Shown: piece by piece, positions 47,255 to 55,716 of the stretch | Position numbering within the stretch: the stretch's first letter is position 1 | Layout: each line of letters begins with the position of its first letter | Assembly (NCBI RefSeq): GCF_011064825.1 | Contig: NZ_CP048751.1 | Span: 1,116,001-1,180,000, forward strand | Length of the DNA: 64,000 nt | Direction: 5' to 3' | DNA from: Brevundimonas mediterranea | Lineage (GTDB): Bacteria; Pseudomonadota; Alphaproteobacteria; Caulobacterales; Caulobacteraceae | Notes under the pieces: model-generated | The model's database searches: none | The model's input: only the letters and a program-made list of their open reading frames with translations | Told to the model about the DNA's origin: nothing | Position numbers and translations under genes: made by a program

Positions 47255-47797
47255 TCAGGCCTTTTCGATCCGGGGGGCGCGGGCGTCCTTGGGGCGTTTG
47301 GCCGCCAGCAGGCTGAACCCCGCCAACGCGAGGGAGAGGAGGGCGTTCCAGCCGGCCATGGACAGGCCCAGCCAGCTCCAGGCCACGGCGTCGCACATGG
47401 CCACCCTCTGGGCCGGCCCCGTGCCGAGCGCCAGGGCGGTCAGGCTTTCCAGATCGACGTCGCCCCCGCCCACACAGGTCGCGGGCAGGCTCCACCACTT
47501 GTACTCGCCGCCCATGTGGAAGACGGCGGTGACGGCGCCGGTGGCGAAGACGGCGGCCAGCAGGAAGGCGGCGATCCGGGGCGTGCCGCGCCGGCTGCCG
47601 CTCAGCAAGGTCCAGGCGGTGGCCACCGCCGCCACGGCGACCGCGCCCCAATAGACCTCGCGCTGTTTGAGGCAGAGGTTGCAGGGCGCCAGGCCCGCGA
47701 ACCGCTCGAAGGCGTGGGCCGCGCCCAGCATGGCCAGCGACGCGGCCAGGGCGAAGGCGGTCCACCAACGGGTCATCAGGCGATAGATGTCTCTCAT
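47255..47797 (-). CDS. dsbB: Disulfide bond formation protein B
   Basis: DsbB reoxidises DsbA in the periplasm and passes electrons to ubiquinone. The 180 residues have about four membrane helices, the first cysteine pair in PCNLC (C39, C42) and a second pair in ATCVGGG and AMCDAVAW. Ubiquinone dependence gives a biochemical tie to the next gene, coq7, 3 bp downstream. ATG 47797 was used; the N-terminus RDIYRLMTRWW is basic. Confidence 0.9.
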   Translation of the reverse strand: MRDIYRLMTRWWTAFALAASLAMLGAAHAFERFAGLAPCNLCLKQREVYWGAVAVAAVATAWTLLSGSRRGTPRIAAFLLAAVFATGAVTAVFHMGGEYKWWSLPATCVGGGDVDLESLTALALGTGPAQRVAMCDAVAWSWLGLSMAGWNALLSLALAGFSLLAAKRPKDARAPRIEKA

Positions 47798-47836
47798 CGT
47801 GCAGCGGTCTTAACCCGCCAAGGCGTCGCCGTCGAC

Positions 47837-48412
47837 TTACAGAAGCTTCAGCATCACGATCAGGGCGATCAACACCACCAGGCCGATCCCGGACCACAGC
47901 GCCAGGCGTTTCTCGACCTGGGCCAGCATGGCCGCGCCCCAGCGCTTCAGGATCCAGGCCTCGAGGAAGAACCGGCCGCCCCGGGTCACGACCGACGCCC
48001 CCATGAAGACCGGGAAACTGAAGGCCGCCAGGCCGGAGGCGATGGTCACCAGCTTGTAGGGAATGGGGGTCAACCCCTTGATCAGTATGACCCACAGCCC
48101 CCACTGGGCGAACCATTGGCGGAAATGATCCAGCCCGTCCGAATGGCCGAGAACCCGGAGGATCGCCAGGCCGAGATCGGTCAGGAAATAGCCGATGGCG
48201 TAGCCGAGAATCCCGCCCAGGACCGAGGCCAGGGTGCAGACCCCGGCGTAAAAATAAGCCTTCTCGGGCCGGGCCAGAATCATCGGCGCCAGCATCACAT
48301 CGGGCGGGATGGGGAAGAAGGAACTCTCGGCGAAGGCGACCATGGCCAGGGCGGGCGTCGCGTGGCGGCCTCGCGCCAGATTGAAGACGCCGTCATAGAG
48401 CTTGCGAAGCAT
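47837..48412 (-). CDS. DedA/YqaA-family inner-membrane protein
   Basis: This is a 191-residue membrane protein of the SNARE-associated/DedA group, YqaA-like. From ATG 48412 it begins MLRKLYDGVFNLARGR, then AFAESSFFPIPPDVMLAPMI, GYAIGYFLTDLG, IKGLTPIPYKLVTIASG, and the closing helix. The ESSFFPIPPD acidic-proline motif and the TPIPYK motif are the family's hallmarks. Proposed roles are lipid transport or flipping across the membrane and maintenance of the proton gradient. It lies 39 bp upstream of dsbB on the same strand. Confidence 0.88.
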   Translation of the reverse strand: MLRKLYDGVFNLARGRHATPALAMVAFAESSFFPIPPDVMLAPMILARPEKAYFYAGVCTLASVLGGILGYAIGYFLTDLGLAILRVLGHSDGLDHFRQWFAQWGLWVILIKGLTPIPYKLVTIASGLAAFSFPVFMGASVVTRGGRFFLEAWILKRWGAAMLAQVEKRLALWSGIGLVVLIALIVMLKLL

Positions 48413-48520
48413 GGAAATCCCCTGGCAGGGGCGACGCCCTAGCAAGACCTGCGTCCGACGTCACGCGCCGCGACATCGAAGCCCTCGCCGTCCGTTCCCG
48501 ACGCCTCTAAAGGAGGCGGC

Positions 48521-49156
48521 ATGACCGTCCCCTCTCCGTCCGGCCACGCCGACGACGTCAGCCACGACATCGCTCGCCTGTTGCGTCGGCTGTCCGACGA
48601 CGGGGGCGAGGCCGGCCTGACCCTGGAAGAAATTCGCGACCGCCTGGACGAGCGCGCCTATGGGCTGCTGATCCTGCTGCTGTCGATTCCCTGCCTGGTC
48701 CCCGGCCTTTACGGCGTGCCCCAGGTGGTCGGGGTGGCCGTCATCCTGCTGGCCGGCCAGATGCTGGTGGGCCGGGAAGAGCCCTGGCTGCCGCGCTGGC
48801 TGCTGAAGCTGCGCGCCAGGGGTTCGTGGCTCAAGGCCATGGCCGATTTCGCCGAGTCGAAACTGGGCTGGATCGACCGGTTCTCTCGCCCCCGCCTGCG
48901 TCGCTTCGCCGATGGACCGGGCGAGAAGCTGGCGGCGGTCTTCATGATCCTGGCCACCCTGACCATCGTCCTGCCGATGACCAACACCATCCCCTCCGTG
49001 GCCCTGGCGCTTCTGTCGGTCGGCCTGATCCAGCGCGACGGCCTGTTCGTGATCGCCGGGGCGGCGGTGACGACGGCCTGGCTGACGCTCCTGGGCGTGG
49101 TGGCGACCGGGCTGCTGCTGGGCGCCGAATGGGCGACGCGGCTTCTGCCGGGCTGA
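48521..49156 (+). CDS. ExoD-family exopolysaccharide synthesis protein
   Basis: This is a 211-residue protein of the ExoD family. It has a soluble N-part (VSHDIARLLRRL, GLTLEEIRDRLDERAYGLLILLL) and several hydrophobic segments (IPCLVPGLYGVPQVVGVAVILLAGQ, AVFMILATLTIVLPMTNTIPSV, AVTTAWLTLLGVVATG). ExoD was first linked to exopolysaccharide production and alkali tolerance in Rhizobium; the molecular role is not known. A GGAGG site precedes ATG 48521. It stands alone and is divergent from the DedA gene. Confidence 0.9.
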   Translation: MTVPSPSGHADDVSHDIARLLRRLSDDGGEAGLTLEEIRDRLDERAYGLLILLLSIPCLVPGLYGVPQVVGVAVILLAGQMLVGREEPWLPRWLLKLRARGSWLKAMADFAESKLGWIDRFSRPRLRRFADGPGEKLAAVFMILATLTIVLPMTNTIPSVALALLSVGLIQRDGLFVIAGAAVTTAWLTLLGVVATGLLLGAEWATRLLPG

Positions 49157-49252
49157 ACATCTGCAAAAAAGAACGCCACACGCAGGCATCAGTTGAATCG
49201 CCTCGCGTCATCGCATCAGTATGCTCTCGCCTAGTCGCCGGAGCCTGAATCC

Positions 49253-50845
49253 ATGAAGTCGAACCTCACCGGCGTTCTGGCCGCATTTGTCCTCGCTTTC
49301 GGTGCGGCTCCAACCCAAGCCCAGCAGGCGGCCACGATAGAGGCGCGTACGGCTCCAGGCGGCGTCGCAGTCACCTGGAAGCTGGCCCAACCGACCAACC
49401 AGGTCGCCTTCCTGGACCCCGACATCATCCGCAATCTTTGGACCGTCACGACGCCCGACCTGACCCTGGCGGACGGCGTCCTGCAATCCGAACGGCCCTT
49501 CGACACCTTCGAAATCCTAATCGCGCCCGACGCCGCCGAAGTCGATCGGGTCTATATGGGCCTGACCCGCGTCGGCGCAGGTCATGTGCTCTACGGGCCC
49601 GGCCTGGCGCTGAAGGGCATGGACGCCGAACTGACCTTCAGGCCTGTCGAGGGCGAGACGACCTTGCCCGAGGCAGAGGCGATCAAAGGCTACGCCTACG
49701 TCGGCCCCGAGGCGGCCGTGACACGCAGGGCTGGCGGCGCGGCCGTGATCGGCGCCTCGGTTCCCGCATCGCTTTCCACGCTGATGGGCGACGGCTTTCT
49801 GGCCGCACAAGGTTTCTACGGCGCCAGATTGGGCCGCGACCTGCCTTACAAACCCGTCCTGGTGGTCACGACAGACAGCCCCGGTCCGACGACGTTTCGC
49901 GGAGACGTGACAAACACCGGCGTCATCGCCTTGCGCTTTTTCGGCGCCGACTGGGACGCCCCGCCAGAGGAGGTGACCGGCCCGCTTTCCACCTTCGTCT
50001 GGCACGAGACCTTCCACCTGTGGAATGGACATGGCGTCATCACCAAGGACGGCGACACCGCGCCTTGGCTTCATGAAGGCGGGGCGGAATACGGCGCTCT
50101 GGTCGCCGCTGCATCGTCCGGCGTCATTGATGACGCCCAGGTGAAATCCTCCCTGGCCCAGCGCCTGAACGGTTGCCGATCGGCTTTAGAGGATCGCGCC
50201 TATGATCCTCGGCGTCTGCGATCCGGCTCTGCGGTCTACGATTGCGGCGTCGTGATCCAATGGATCGCGGATCTGGAAACGCGGCAGGCCTCCGATGGCG
50301 GGCGCGACATCTTCGACCTGTGGAAGACGGTGCTGGACGCCGGCCGCAACGGCGACGGCTATGGCGCGGCGGACTTCCGCGCCCTTCTCCCGCGCGATAG
50401 CGGCGTCAGCATTCTGCTTGATGGGCCTGGTGCGGACCGTTGGTCGGGCCTCGAAACCCGGCTGGCGGCCCTGGGCGTCACGCTGGAGGAGCAGCCCGGC
50501 CGGGACGACTATCGCCAGGCCGCCCTCTTCCATCTGAACGACCAGAACTGCACCGGCGGCGGTACGGGCTTTTACCGGAATCCCGAAGGCATAAGGCTGG
50601 ACACCGGCGACAGGTGTGGCGTGCTGTCGGGCGCCCCCCTTCTCGCCAGCATAGAGGACCACGACCCCAATGCGGACGCCGAAGCCATGTTCTTCGCGGT
50701 CCAGGCCCGTTGCACCCAAAGCCTTTCGGTGCGCTATCGGTTCGCGGACGGTCGGACGGTCGAGGCCGTGTGCAAGGCGCCGTTGGCCACACCCAAGGCT
50801 TGGGCCGTCACCACGGCGCCGATGCTGGCGACGCGCTCGACCTGA
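49253..50845 (+). CDS. Exported M61-like putative metallopeptidase
   Basis: I could not place this 530-residue protein in a named family. The signal peptide ends TQAQQ. Residues 30-200 look like a beta-rich domain. A zincin motif is clear: HETFH at 251-255 followed by WN, then WLHEGGAEY with E275 as third ligand. The HE..H.WN and WL.EG spacing resembles M61 (glycyl aminopeptidase) and M1 enzymes. The usual C-terminal PDZ domain is not seen; instead the tail has two cysteine pairs (QNCTGGG, DRCGVL, ARCTQSL, EAVCKAP), probably disulfide bonds in the periplasm. It stands alone. Confidence 0.7.
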   Translation: MKSNLTGVLAAFVLAFGAAPTQAQQAATIEARTAPGGVAVTWKLAQPTNQVAFLDPDIIRNLWTVTTPDLTLADGVLQSERPFDTFEILIAPDAAEVDRVYMGLTRVGAGHVLYGPGLALKGMDAELTFRPVEGETTLPEAEAIKGYAYVGPEAAVTRRAGGAAVIGASVPASLSTLMGDGFLAAQGFYGARLGRDLPYKPVLVVTTDSPGPTTFRGDVTNTGVIALRFFGADWDAPPEEVTGPLSTFVWHETFHLWNGHGVITKDGDTAPWLHEGGAEYGALVAAASSGVIDDAQVKSSLAQRLNGCRSALEDRAYDPRRLRSGSAVYDCGVVIQWIADLETRQASDGGRDIFDLWKTVLDAGRNGDGYGAADFRALLPRDSGVSILLDGPGADRWSGLETRLAALGVTLEEQPGRDDYRQAALFHLNDQNCTGGGTGFYRNPEGIRLDTGDRCGVLSGAPLLASIEDHDPNADAEAMFFAVQARCTQSLSVRYRFADGRTVEAVCKAPLATPKAWAVTTAPMLATRST

Positions 50846-50983
50846 AAACCTGGCTCCGCTCCCCTCCCCCATCACGACCCCGTGGGACCGCCTTGGCTCT
50901 GTCGTCATCCGCGACTAGGTTCCGCGCCAATCGGCGGCCCCTTTCGGTTAAGCCCGCCACAGAAGCTACGCGGGAGACGCGCC

Positions 50984-52105
50984 ATGAACGACATGACCCC
51001 CACCTCTGATCAGGCCCCTGCCCAGACGACTGCGGAACAGATCAACCTGGAAAACCCCCTCGGCGTCGATGGATTCGAATTCGTAGAATTCACCGGCCCG
51101 GAACCGAAGGCGATGATTTCGCGCCTTGAAATGATGGGCTTCACCCAGACCCATGTGAACCCAAAGACCGACGTGGTGCGCCTGAAGCAGGGCGACATCT
51201 CCTTCCTCGTCCACCGCACGCCGAACGGTCAGGCCCAGGCCTTCGCCGCCGACCACGGCCCCTCGGCCAACGGCATGGCCTTCCGCACCAATGACGCCAA
51301 GGCCGCCTATGAGGGCGCGCTCCAACGCGGCGCCGTGGCGGCGACCGATGCGAACGGCGGGGCGCTGGGCGACTATCCCTATATCCTCCAGGGCATCGGC
51401 GGTTCGCTGCTGTACGTCATCGACCAGTACGGCGACGCCGGCTCGCTGTACGACACCTGGGACGAGATCGAGGGCTGGGAAGAGGCCGAGCGCAAGAATT
51501 CGATGGGCCTCGAGATCCTGGACCACCTGACCCACAATGTCCGTCGCGGCCAGATGCGCACCTGGTCCGGCTTCTACGGCTCGGTGTTCAACTTCGAGGA
51601 GCAGAAGTATTTCGACATCAAGGGCAAGGCGACCGGCCTGTTCTCGCAAGCCATGATCGCGCCCGACCGCGCCATCCGCATCCCCCTGAACGAAAGCCAG
51701 GACGACAACTCCCAGATCGAGGAATTCCTGCGCCGCTACAACGGCGAGGGCATCCAGCATATCGCCCTGACCACCGAGAACATCTTCGAGACGGTCGAGG
51801 CCATGCGCGCCCGCGGCGTCGATTTCCAGGACACGATCGAGACCTATTTCGAACTGATCGACAAACGCCTGCCCAACCATGGCGAGGACGTGGAGCGGAT
51901 GCGCAAGAACCGCATCCTGATCGACGGTTCGGACGAGGAGGGCCTGCTGCTGCAGATCTTCACCCAGGACACCTTCGGTCCGATCTTCTTCGAGATCATC
52001 CAGCGCAAGGGCAACGAGGGTTTCGGCAACGGCAATTTCCAGGCCCTGTTCGACTCCATCGAACTGGACCAGATCCGTCGCGGCGTCATCAAGGTCGACG
52101 CCTGA
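50984..52105 (+). CDS. hppD: 4-Hydroxyphenylpyruvate dioxygenase
   Basis: HPPD converts 4-hydroxyphenylpyruvate to homogentisate, the second step of tyrosine breakdown, using non-haem iron. From ATG 50984 it has 373 residues; this start follows a GGGAGA site, while the open frame upstream is not protein-like. Iron ligands sit in EILDHLTHNV, GIQHIALTTENI and the glutamate in FFEIIQRKG. The N-terminal vicinal-oxygen-chelate half includes GFEFVEFTGPE. Homogentisate dioxygenase is not in the window, but a fumarylacetoacetase-family gene lies 2.5 kb downstream on the same strand. Confidence 0.97.
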   Translation: MNDMTPTSDQAPAQTTAEQINLENPLGVDGFEFVEFTGPEPKAMISRLEMMGFTQTHVNPKTDVVRLKQGDISFLVHRTPNGQAQAFAADHGPSANGMAFRTNDAKAAYEGALQRGAVAATDANGGALGDYPYILQGIGGSLLYVIDQYGDAGSLYDTWDEIEGWEEAERKNSMGLEILDHLTHNVRRGQMRTWSGFYGSVFNFEEQKYFDIKGKATGLFSQAMIAPDRAIRIPLNESQDDNSQIEEFLRRYNGEGIQHIALTTENIFETVEAMRARGVDFQDTIETYFELIDKRLPNHGEDVERMRKNRILIDGSDEEGLLLQIFTQDTFGPIFFEIIQRKGNEGFGNGNFQALFDSIELDQIRRGVIKVDA

Positions 52106-52291
52106 ATGCGGATGCGGCCGCCGACCTGGCTGCCCTGGCTCGGCCCGGCCCTCGCGGCCGGCGCCGGCGCCCTGGCGGGGGAGTTCTGGCTGGGCGGCGG
52201 GTTCTGGACGGTCCTGCTCGCCGCCCTGATCTGCGGCTTCGCTCCCATCGTCGCCTATCGGGTGTGGAAGCGGCTGCACCATCGGGAGTGA
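52106..52291 (+). CDS. Small membrane protein after hppD
   Basis: This is a 61-residue frame starting directly after the hppD stop codon. It has one or two hydrophobic stretches (WLPWLGPALAAGAGALAGEFWLG, FWTVLLAALICGFAPIVAYRV) and a basic end (WKRLHHRE), as expected for a tiny inner-membrane protein. The zero spacing argues for coupling with hppD. I know no family for it; it could also be chance. Confidence 0.5.
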   Translation: MRMRPPTWLPWLGPALAAGAGALAGEFWLGGGFWTVLLAALICGFAPIVAYRVWKRLHHRE

Positions 52292-52449
52292 TGGGCCGCG
52301 TCTGCCCCCTACTCCCGTCGCTCTCGGGCCTGTCCCCGCACAATTTCATCCACCTCGTGCTTGAAAACGCACCGATTTTCAGATTGTCGCACCCATCGAC
52401 CCGACATCGCCGGGGGGCGGGCTACAATCCACCGACGGAGGGACCGACC

Positions 52450-53511
52450 ATGATGCGATCTGGACGAATTGCACTAATTACACTCTGTTTTTCCATCGTC
52501 GCCAGCCTTGCCCACGCCCAGGACCCGGCCGCTCCCCGCTGGTCCCTGGCCATCCACGGCGGGGCGGGGGTGATCGAGCGGGCCGGCCTGACGCCGGAAC
52601 AGGACGCCGCCTATCGCGCCGCCCTGCAACGGGCGCTGGACGCCGGATCGGCGGTGCTGGCGCGCGACGGCTCGGCGCTGGACGCGGTCCAGGCCGCCGT
52701 TCAGGTCATGGAGGACGATCCCCTGTTCAACGCCGGGCGGGGCGCCGTCTTCACCGCGGCCGGCCGTAACGAGCTGGACGCCGCCGTCATGAACGGGGCG
52801 GACCTGACCGCCGGCGCCGTCGCCGGGCTGACCACCACCCGCCACCCGGTCGCCGCCGCCCGCGCCGTGATGGAACAGTCGCCCCACGTCATGCTGATCG
52901 GCCCCGGCGCCGACGCCTTCGCCGCCCAGGCCGGGCTGGAACAGGTCGATCCGGCCTTCTTCTTCACCGAACGCCGCTGGCAGGGCCTGATCAAGGCACT
53001 GACCGAGGCCGGCCTGCCCCTGCCCGCCCGTCCCGCCGACGTATCGACGCCGGGAGCCCAGGCCGCCGTCGCCCCGCCGCTGAACGAGAGGAAGTTCGGC
53101 ACCGTCGGCGCCGTGGCCCTGGACAGTCGGGGCCGCCTCGCCGCCGCCACCTCGACCGGCGGCATGACCGCCAAACGCTGGGGCCGGGTGGGCGACGTGC
53201 CGATCATCGGCGCCGGAACCTACGCCTCGAACGCCGACGGCTGCGCCGTCTCGGCGACCGGCTCGGGCGAGTATTTCATCCGCTCCACCGTGGCCCGCGA
53301 CATCTGTCGCCGCACCGCCGACGGCGCGACCGTCCAGGCGGCGGCCGAGGCCGAGATCGCCGACGTCGGCTCCATCGGCGGCGACGGCGGGGTCATCGTC
53401 ATGGGTCTGACCGGAACCCCGGCCTTCGCCATGAACACCTCGGGCATGTATCGGGGGGCGGTGTCTTCGACGGCCGCCGCGCGCGTCGCGATCTACGCCG
53501 ACGAACCCTGA
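52450..53511 (+). CDS. Exported isoaspartyl peptidase/L-asparaginase
   Basis: This is an Ntn-hydrolase of the plant-type asparaginase group, which removes isoaspartyl residues from short peptides or hydrolyses asparagine. It is made as a precursor that cuts itself before the nucleophile T218 (KFGTVGAVALD). From ATG 52450 it has 353 residues with a signal peptide ending AHAQ. Other motifs are LAIHGGAGVIE near the start, LFNAGRGAVFT, ELDAAVMNG and the glycine-rich TSTGGMTAKRWGRVGD after the cut site. Unlike the cytoplasmic E. coli enzyme it is exported. A partial dispersed repeat lies just behind the stop. Confidence 0.93.
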   Translation: MMRSGRIALITLCFSIVASLAHAQDPAAPRWSLAIHGGAGVIERAGLTPEQDAAYRAALQRALDAGSAVLARDGSALDAVQAAVQVMEDDPLFNAGRGAVFTAAGRNELDAAVMNGADLTAGAVAGLTTTRHPVAAARAVMEQSPHVMLIGPGADAFAAQAGLEQVDPAFFFTERRWQGLIKALTEAGLPLPARPADVSTPGAQAAVAPPLNERKFGTVGAVALDSRGRLAAATSTGGMTAKRWGRVGDVPIIGAGTYASNADGCAVSATGSGEYFIRSTVARDICRRTADGATVQAAAEAEIADVGSIGGDGGVIVMGLTGTPAFAMNTSGMYRGAVSSTAAARVAIYADEP

Positions 53512-53516
53512 GCCCC

Positions 53517-53550
53517 GATTTCAGACGAATTAGACTCTTTTTTTCCAGAC
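53517..53550 (+). repeat. Partial copy C of the GATTTCAGAC repeat
   Basis: GATTTCAGACGAATTAGACT followed by CTTTTTTTCCAGAC resembles the left half of copies A and B, with part of the middle missing and no GTCTGAAATC end. It sits 6 bp after the asparaginase stop and just before the next start (53558), so it also lies in a leader. The T-run could act as a terminator tail. Confidence 0.45.
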
Positions 53551-53557
53551 CGAGCCC

Positions 53558-53824
53558 ATGCCTGCACCCGACGACGAACTGACCGTGATGGCCGAGGAAG
53601 AGCTGGACGCCGCCTGCGCCATGCCCTTCGTCGAGCTGAAGAAGATCACCCCCTGGGGCGACTCCTATGTCGGCTTCGCCCCGTCCGGCCGCGAGGTCGA
53701 GGTGGAGCGCCGCTATCTGTGGGCGGTCGAACCCGCAGGCGGGGTGGTCGTCGAGGTCGAGGTGCGCGACCCCGCCGCCCGCGCCGGCGCCGAGGCCAAG
53801 GCCCTGCTCACCGAACATCGTTAA
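53558..53824 (+). CDS. Short hypothetical protein
   Basis: This 88-residue protein has no family I know. It is acidic (EEELDAACAMPFVELKKI, VEVERRYLWAVEPAGG), compact and without signal or membrane segments, so probably cytoplasmic. WGDSYVGFAPSGREVEVERRY suggests a small beta-domain. It starts right after the partial repeat copy C. Codon use looks coding. Confidence 0.5.
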   Translation: MPAPDDELTVMAEEELDAACAMPFVELKKITPWGDSYVGFAPSGREVEVERRYLWAVEPAGGVVVEVEVRDPAARAGAEAKALLTEHR

Positions 53825-53875
53825 CCTTTCACTTGGCCCAGCTTCGCCGCTGCGGCATGATGTGGCGAGTGGGGG

Positions 53876-54601
53876 ATGACAATGCTGCCGACACAAACCG
53901 ACTTTCCCGCCGAGGTTGTTGCAACGCCCGTGATCTGGGACGGCGCGACCGCGTTCATCCTCTCGATCCTAAGCGCCGTGGCCGCCGCCGTCATTGCAAA
54001 CTGGCTGGGCGTCAACGGCGAGCGCCGACGACAGGAAGTCGTCCTGGTCACGATCATCAAGCGCAAGTACGAGATCATTCTGCAAGCGTCAGAACGCGCC
54101 ATTCGCGCGGTCGGCGACGGAGAGCCGGCGGCGCGAGAGCTTGTGGCGACCGTCCGGCGCGAACTGGGATTTGTTCTGACCATCTGTTCGGGTCTTCCGC
54201 TCAAGAAGCTGGATGACGCGCTGGACGGCAAGGCGGCCGACAAGCCCAAGCCGAAGCCCCCGGAACCGAGCCCGCCCCCTGTGCGACCCATCCCGATCAG
54301 CTACAAGCTGGAAGAGGCGAAGGTTCTCACGTCCGGCCTCTGCGGAACGGGCGTCGAGGACGGCTATGTCGTGACGGAGGCCGCGCCGCCCCCTCCGCCT
54401 GCGCCCCCGCCCTGCCCGTCCCCCCAGGAGCTTGTGGCGGCCCATCGCATCCAGATCCGACAAGCGGTCGAGGCGTTCCACATCTACTGGAGCGATCGCG
54501 CCAGCCGGATTTCAGAACTCTCGGCCCTCCAGCGCGCCTTCGCGACGACCCTGCCGCCCAAGGTGGAAAAGGACGACGCCCCGCCCCTCCCCCGTCACTG
54601 A
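53876..54601 (+). CDS. Membrane-anchored hypothetical protein with proline-rich segments
   Basis: This is an unrecognised 241-residue protein. One membrane segment near residues 25-45 (TAFILSILSAVAAAVIANWLG) follows a short N-tail; the rest is likely cytoplasmic. It has a helical region (RRRQEVVLVTIIKRKYEIIL, AARELVATVRRELGFVL), a K/P-rich stretch (DKPKPKPPEPSPPPV) and a second proline run before a charged C-terminal helix. Start is ATG 53876, with a second ATG at 53882 better spaced from GGGGG. It looks like a small scaffold or anchor. Lower GC and a different composition from neighbours hint at later gain. Confidence 0.5.
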   Translation: MTMLPTQTDFPAEVVATPVIWDGATAFILSILSAVAAAVIANWLGVNGERRRQEVVLVTIIKRKYEIILQASERAIRAVGDGEPAARELVATVRRELGFVLTICSGLPLKKLDDALDGKAADKPKPKPPEPSPPPVRPIPISYKLEEAKVLTSGLCGTGVEDGYVVTEAAPPPPPAPPPCPSPQELVAAHRIQIRQAVEAFHIYWSDRASRISELSALQRAFATTLPPKVEKDDAPPLPRH

Positions 54602-54647
54602 CCGCCCCTCTGTTCCCCCCGGCGCGAAATCGGTCTAGGCCTTGGGC

Positions 54648-55667
54648 ATGAAACTCGCCTCGCTCAAGCACGGCCGCGACGGCCGCCTCGTGGTCGTCTC
54701 GCAGGACCTGCACTGGTTCACCGACGCCTTCCTGATCGCCCCCACCCTCCAGGCCGCGCTGGACGACTGGGACCGCTGCGGCCCCCGGCTCCACGCCCTG
54801 GCCGAGAGCCTCGAGCACGAGGCCGTGCCGCGCGGCCGTTTCCACGAACGCGACGCCGCCTCCCCCCTGCCCCGCGCCTATCAGTGGGCCGACGGCTCGG
54901 CCTATGTGAACCATGTCGAACTGGTCCGCCGGGCGCGCGGGGCCGAAATGCCCGCCAGCTTCTGGACCGATCCCCTGATGTACCAGGGCGGCTCCGACGG
55001 CTTTCTGGCGCCCCGCGATCCCATCCCCCTGGCCGACCCCGCTTGGGGCTGCGACCTTGAGGCCGAGATCGTGGTCGTGACCGGCGACGTGCCCCAGGGC
55101 GCAACGCGGGACGAGGCCCTGGCCGCGATCCGCCTGGTCGGCCTGGTCAACGACGTCTCCCTGCGCAACCTGATCCCCGCCGAACTGGCCAAGGGCTTCG
55201 GCTTCGTCCAGTCCAAGCCCGCCAGCGCCCTCTCGCCCGTCTTCGTGACGCCGGATGCGCTGGGCGACCGCTTCAGGGACGGCAAGCTGCACGGCGAACT
55301 GACCGTCCAGCTGAACGGCCAGCCCTTCGGCCGCGCCGACGCGGGCGTGGACATGACCTTCGACTTCGGGACCCTGATCGCCCATCTGGCCAAGACCCGC
55401 TCGCTGTCGGCCGGGACGATCATCGGTTCAGGCACGGTCTCCAACCGCGACGCCGACGGCGGCCCCGGCAAGCCGGTCGCCGAGGGCGGCCTGGGCTATT
55501 CCTGCATCGCCGAGGTCCGCACGGTCGAGACGATCCTGCGCGGCGCCGCCGAGACCCCCTTCCTGGCCCATGGCGACACGGTCCGGATCGAGATGATGGA
55601 CGACCAGCATCGTTCGATCTTCGGGGCCATCGAGCAGACGGTGGAGCCGCTTCCGCGCGACGCCTGA
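54648..55667 (+). CDS. Fumarylacetoacetate hydrolase family protein
   Basis: Enzymes of this family split fumarylacetoacetate, the last step of tyrosine degradation, or related 2-keto acids. From ATG 54648 it has 339 residues. Metal-binding acidic residues appear in DLEAEIVVVTGDV, GLVNDVSLRN and the VDMTFDFGTLIAHL segment, with YVNHVELVRRARG in the N-half and GSGTVSNRD near the end. It starts 46 bp after the previous gene. With hppD 2.5 kb upstream on the same strand, the two probably act in one pathway, although asparaginase and unknown genes lie between. Confidence 0.9.
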   Translation: MKLASLKHGRDGRLVVVSQDLHWFTDAFLIAPTLQAALDDWDRCGPRLHALAESLEHEAVPRGRFHERDAASPLPRAYQWADGSAYVNHVELVRRARGAEMPASFWTDPLMYQGGSDGFLAPRDPIPLADPAWGCDLEAEIVVVTGDVPQGATRDEALAAIRLVGLVNDVSLRNLIPAELAKGFGFVQSKPASALSPVFVTPDALGDRFRDGKLHGELTVQLNGQPFGRADAGVDMTFDFGTLIAHLAKTRSLSAGTIIGSGTVSNRDADGGPGKPVAEGGLGYSCIAEVRTVETILRGAAETPFLAHGDTVRIEMMDDQHRSIFGAIEQTVEPLPRDA

Positions 55668-55716
55668 CCACGCCGGATTGACCGATGTCGGCCTCGGGGG
55701 AGGCCTGGAGGACGAC

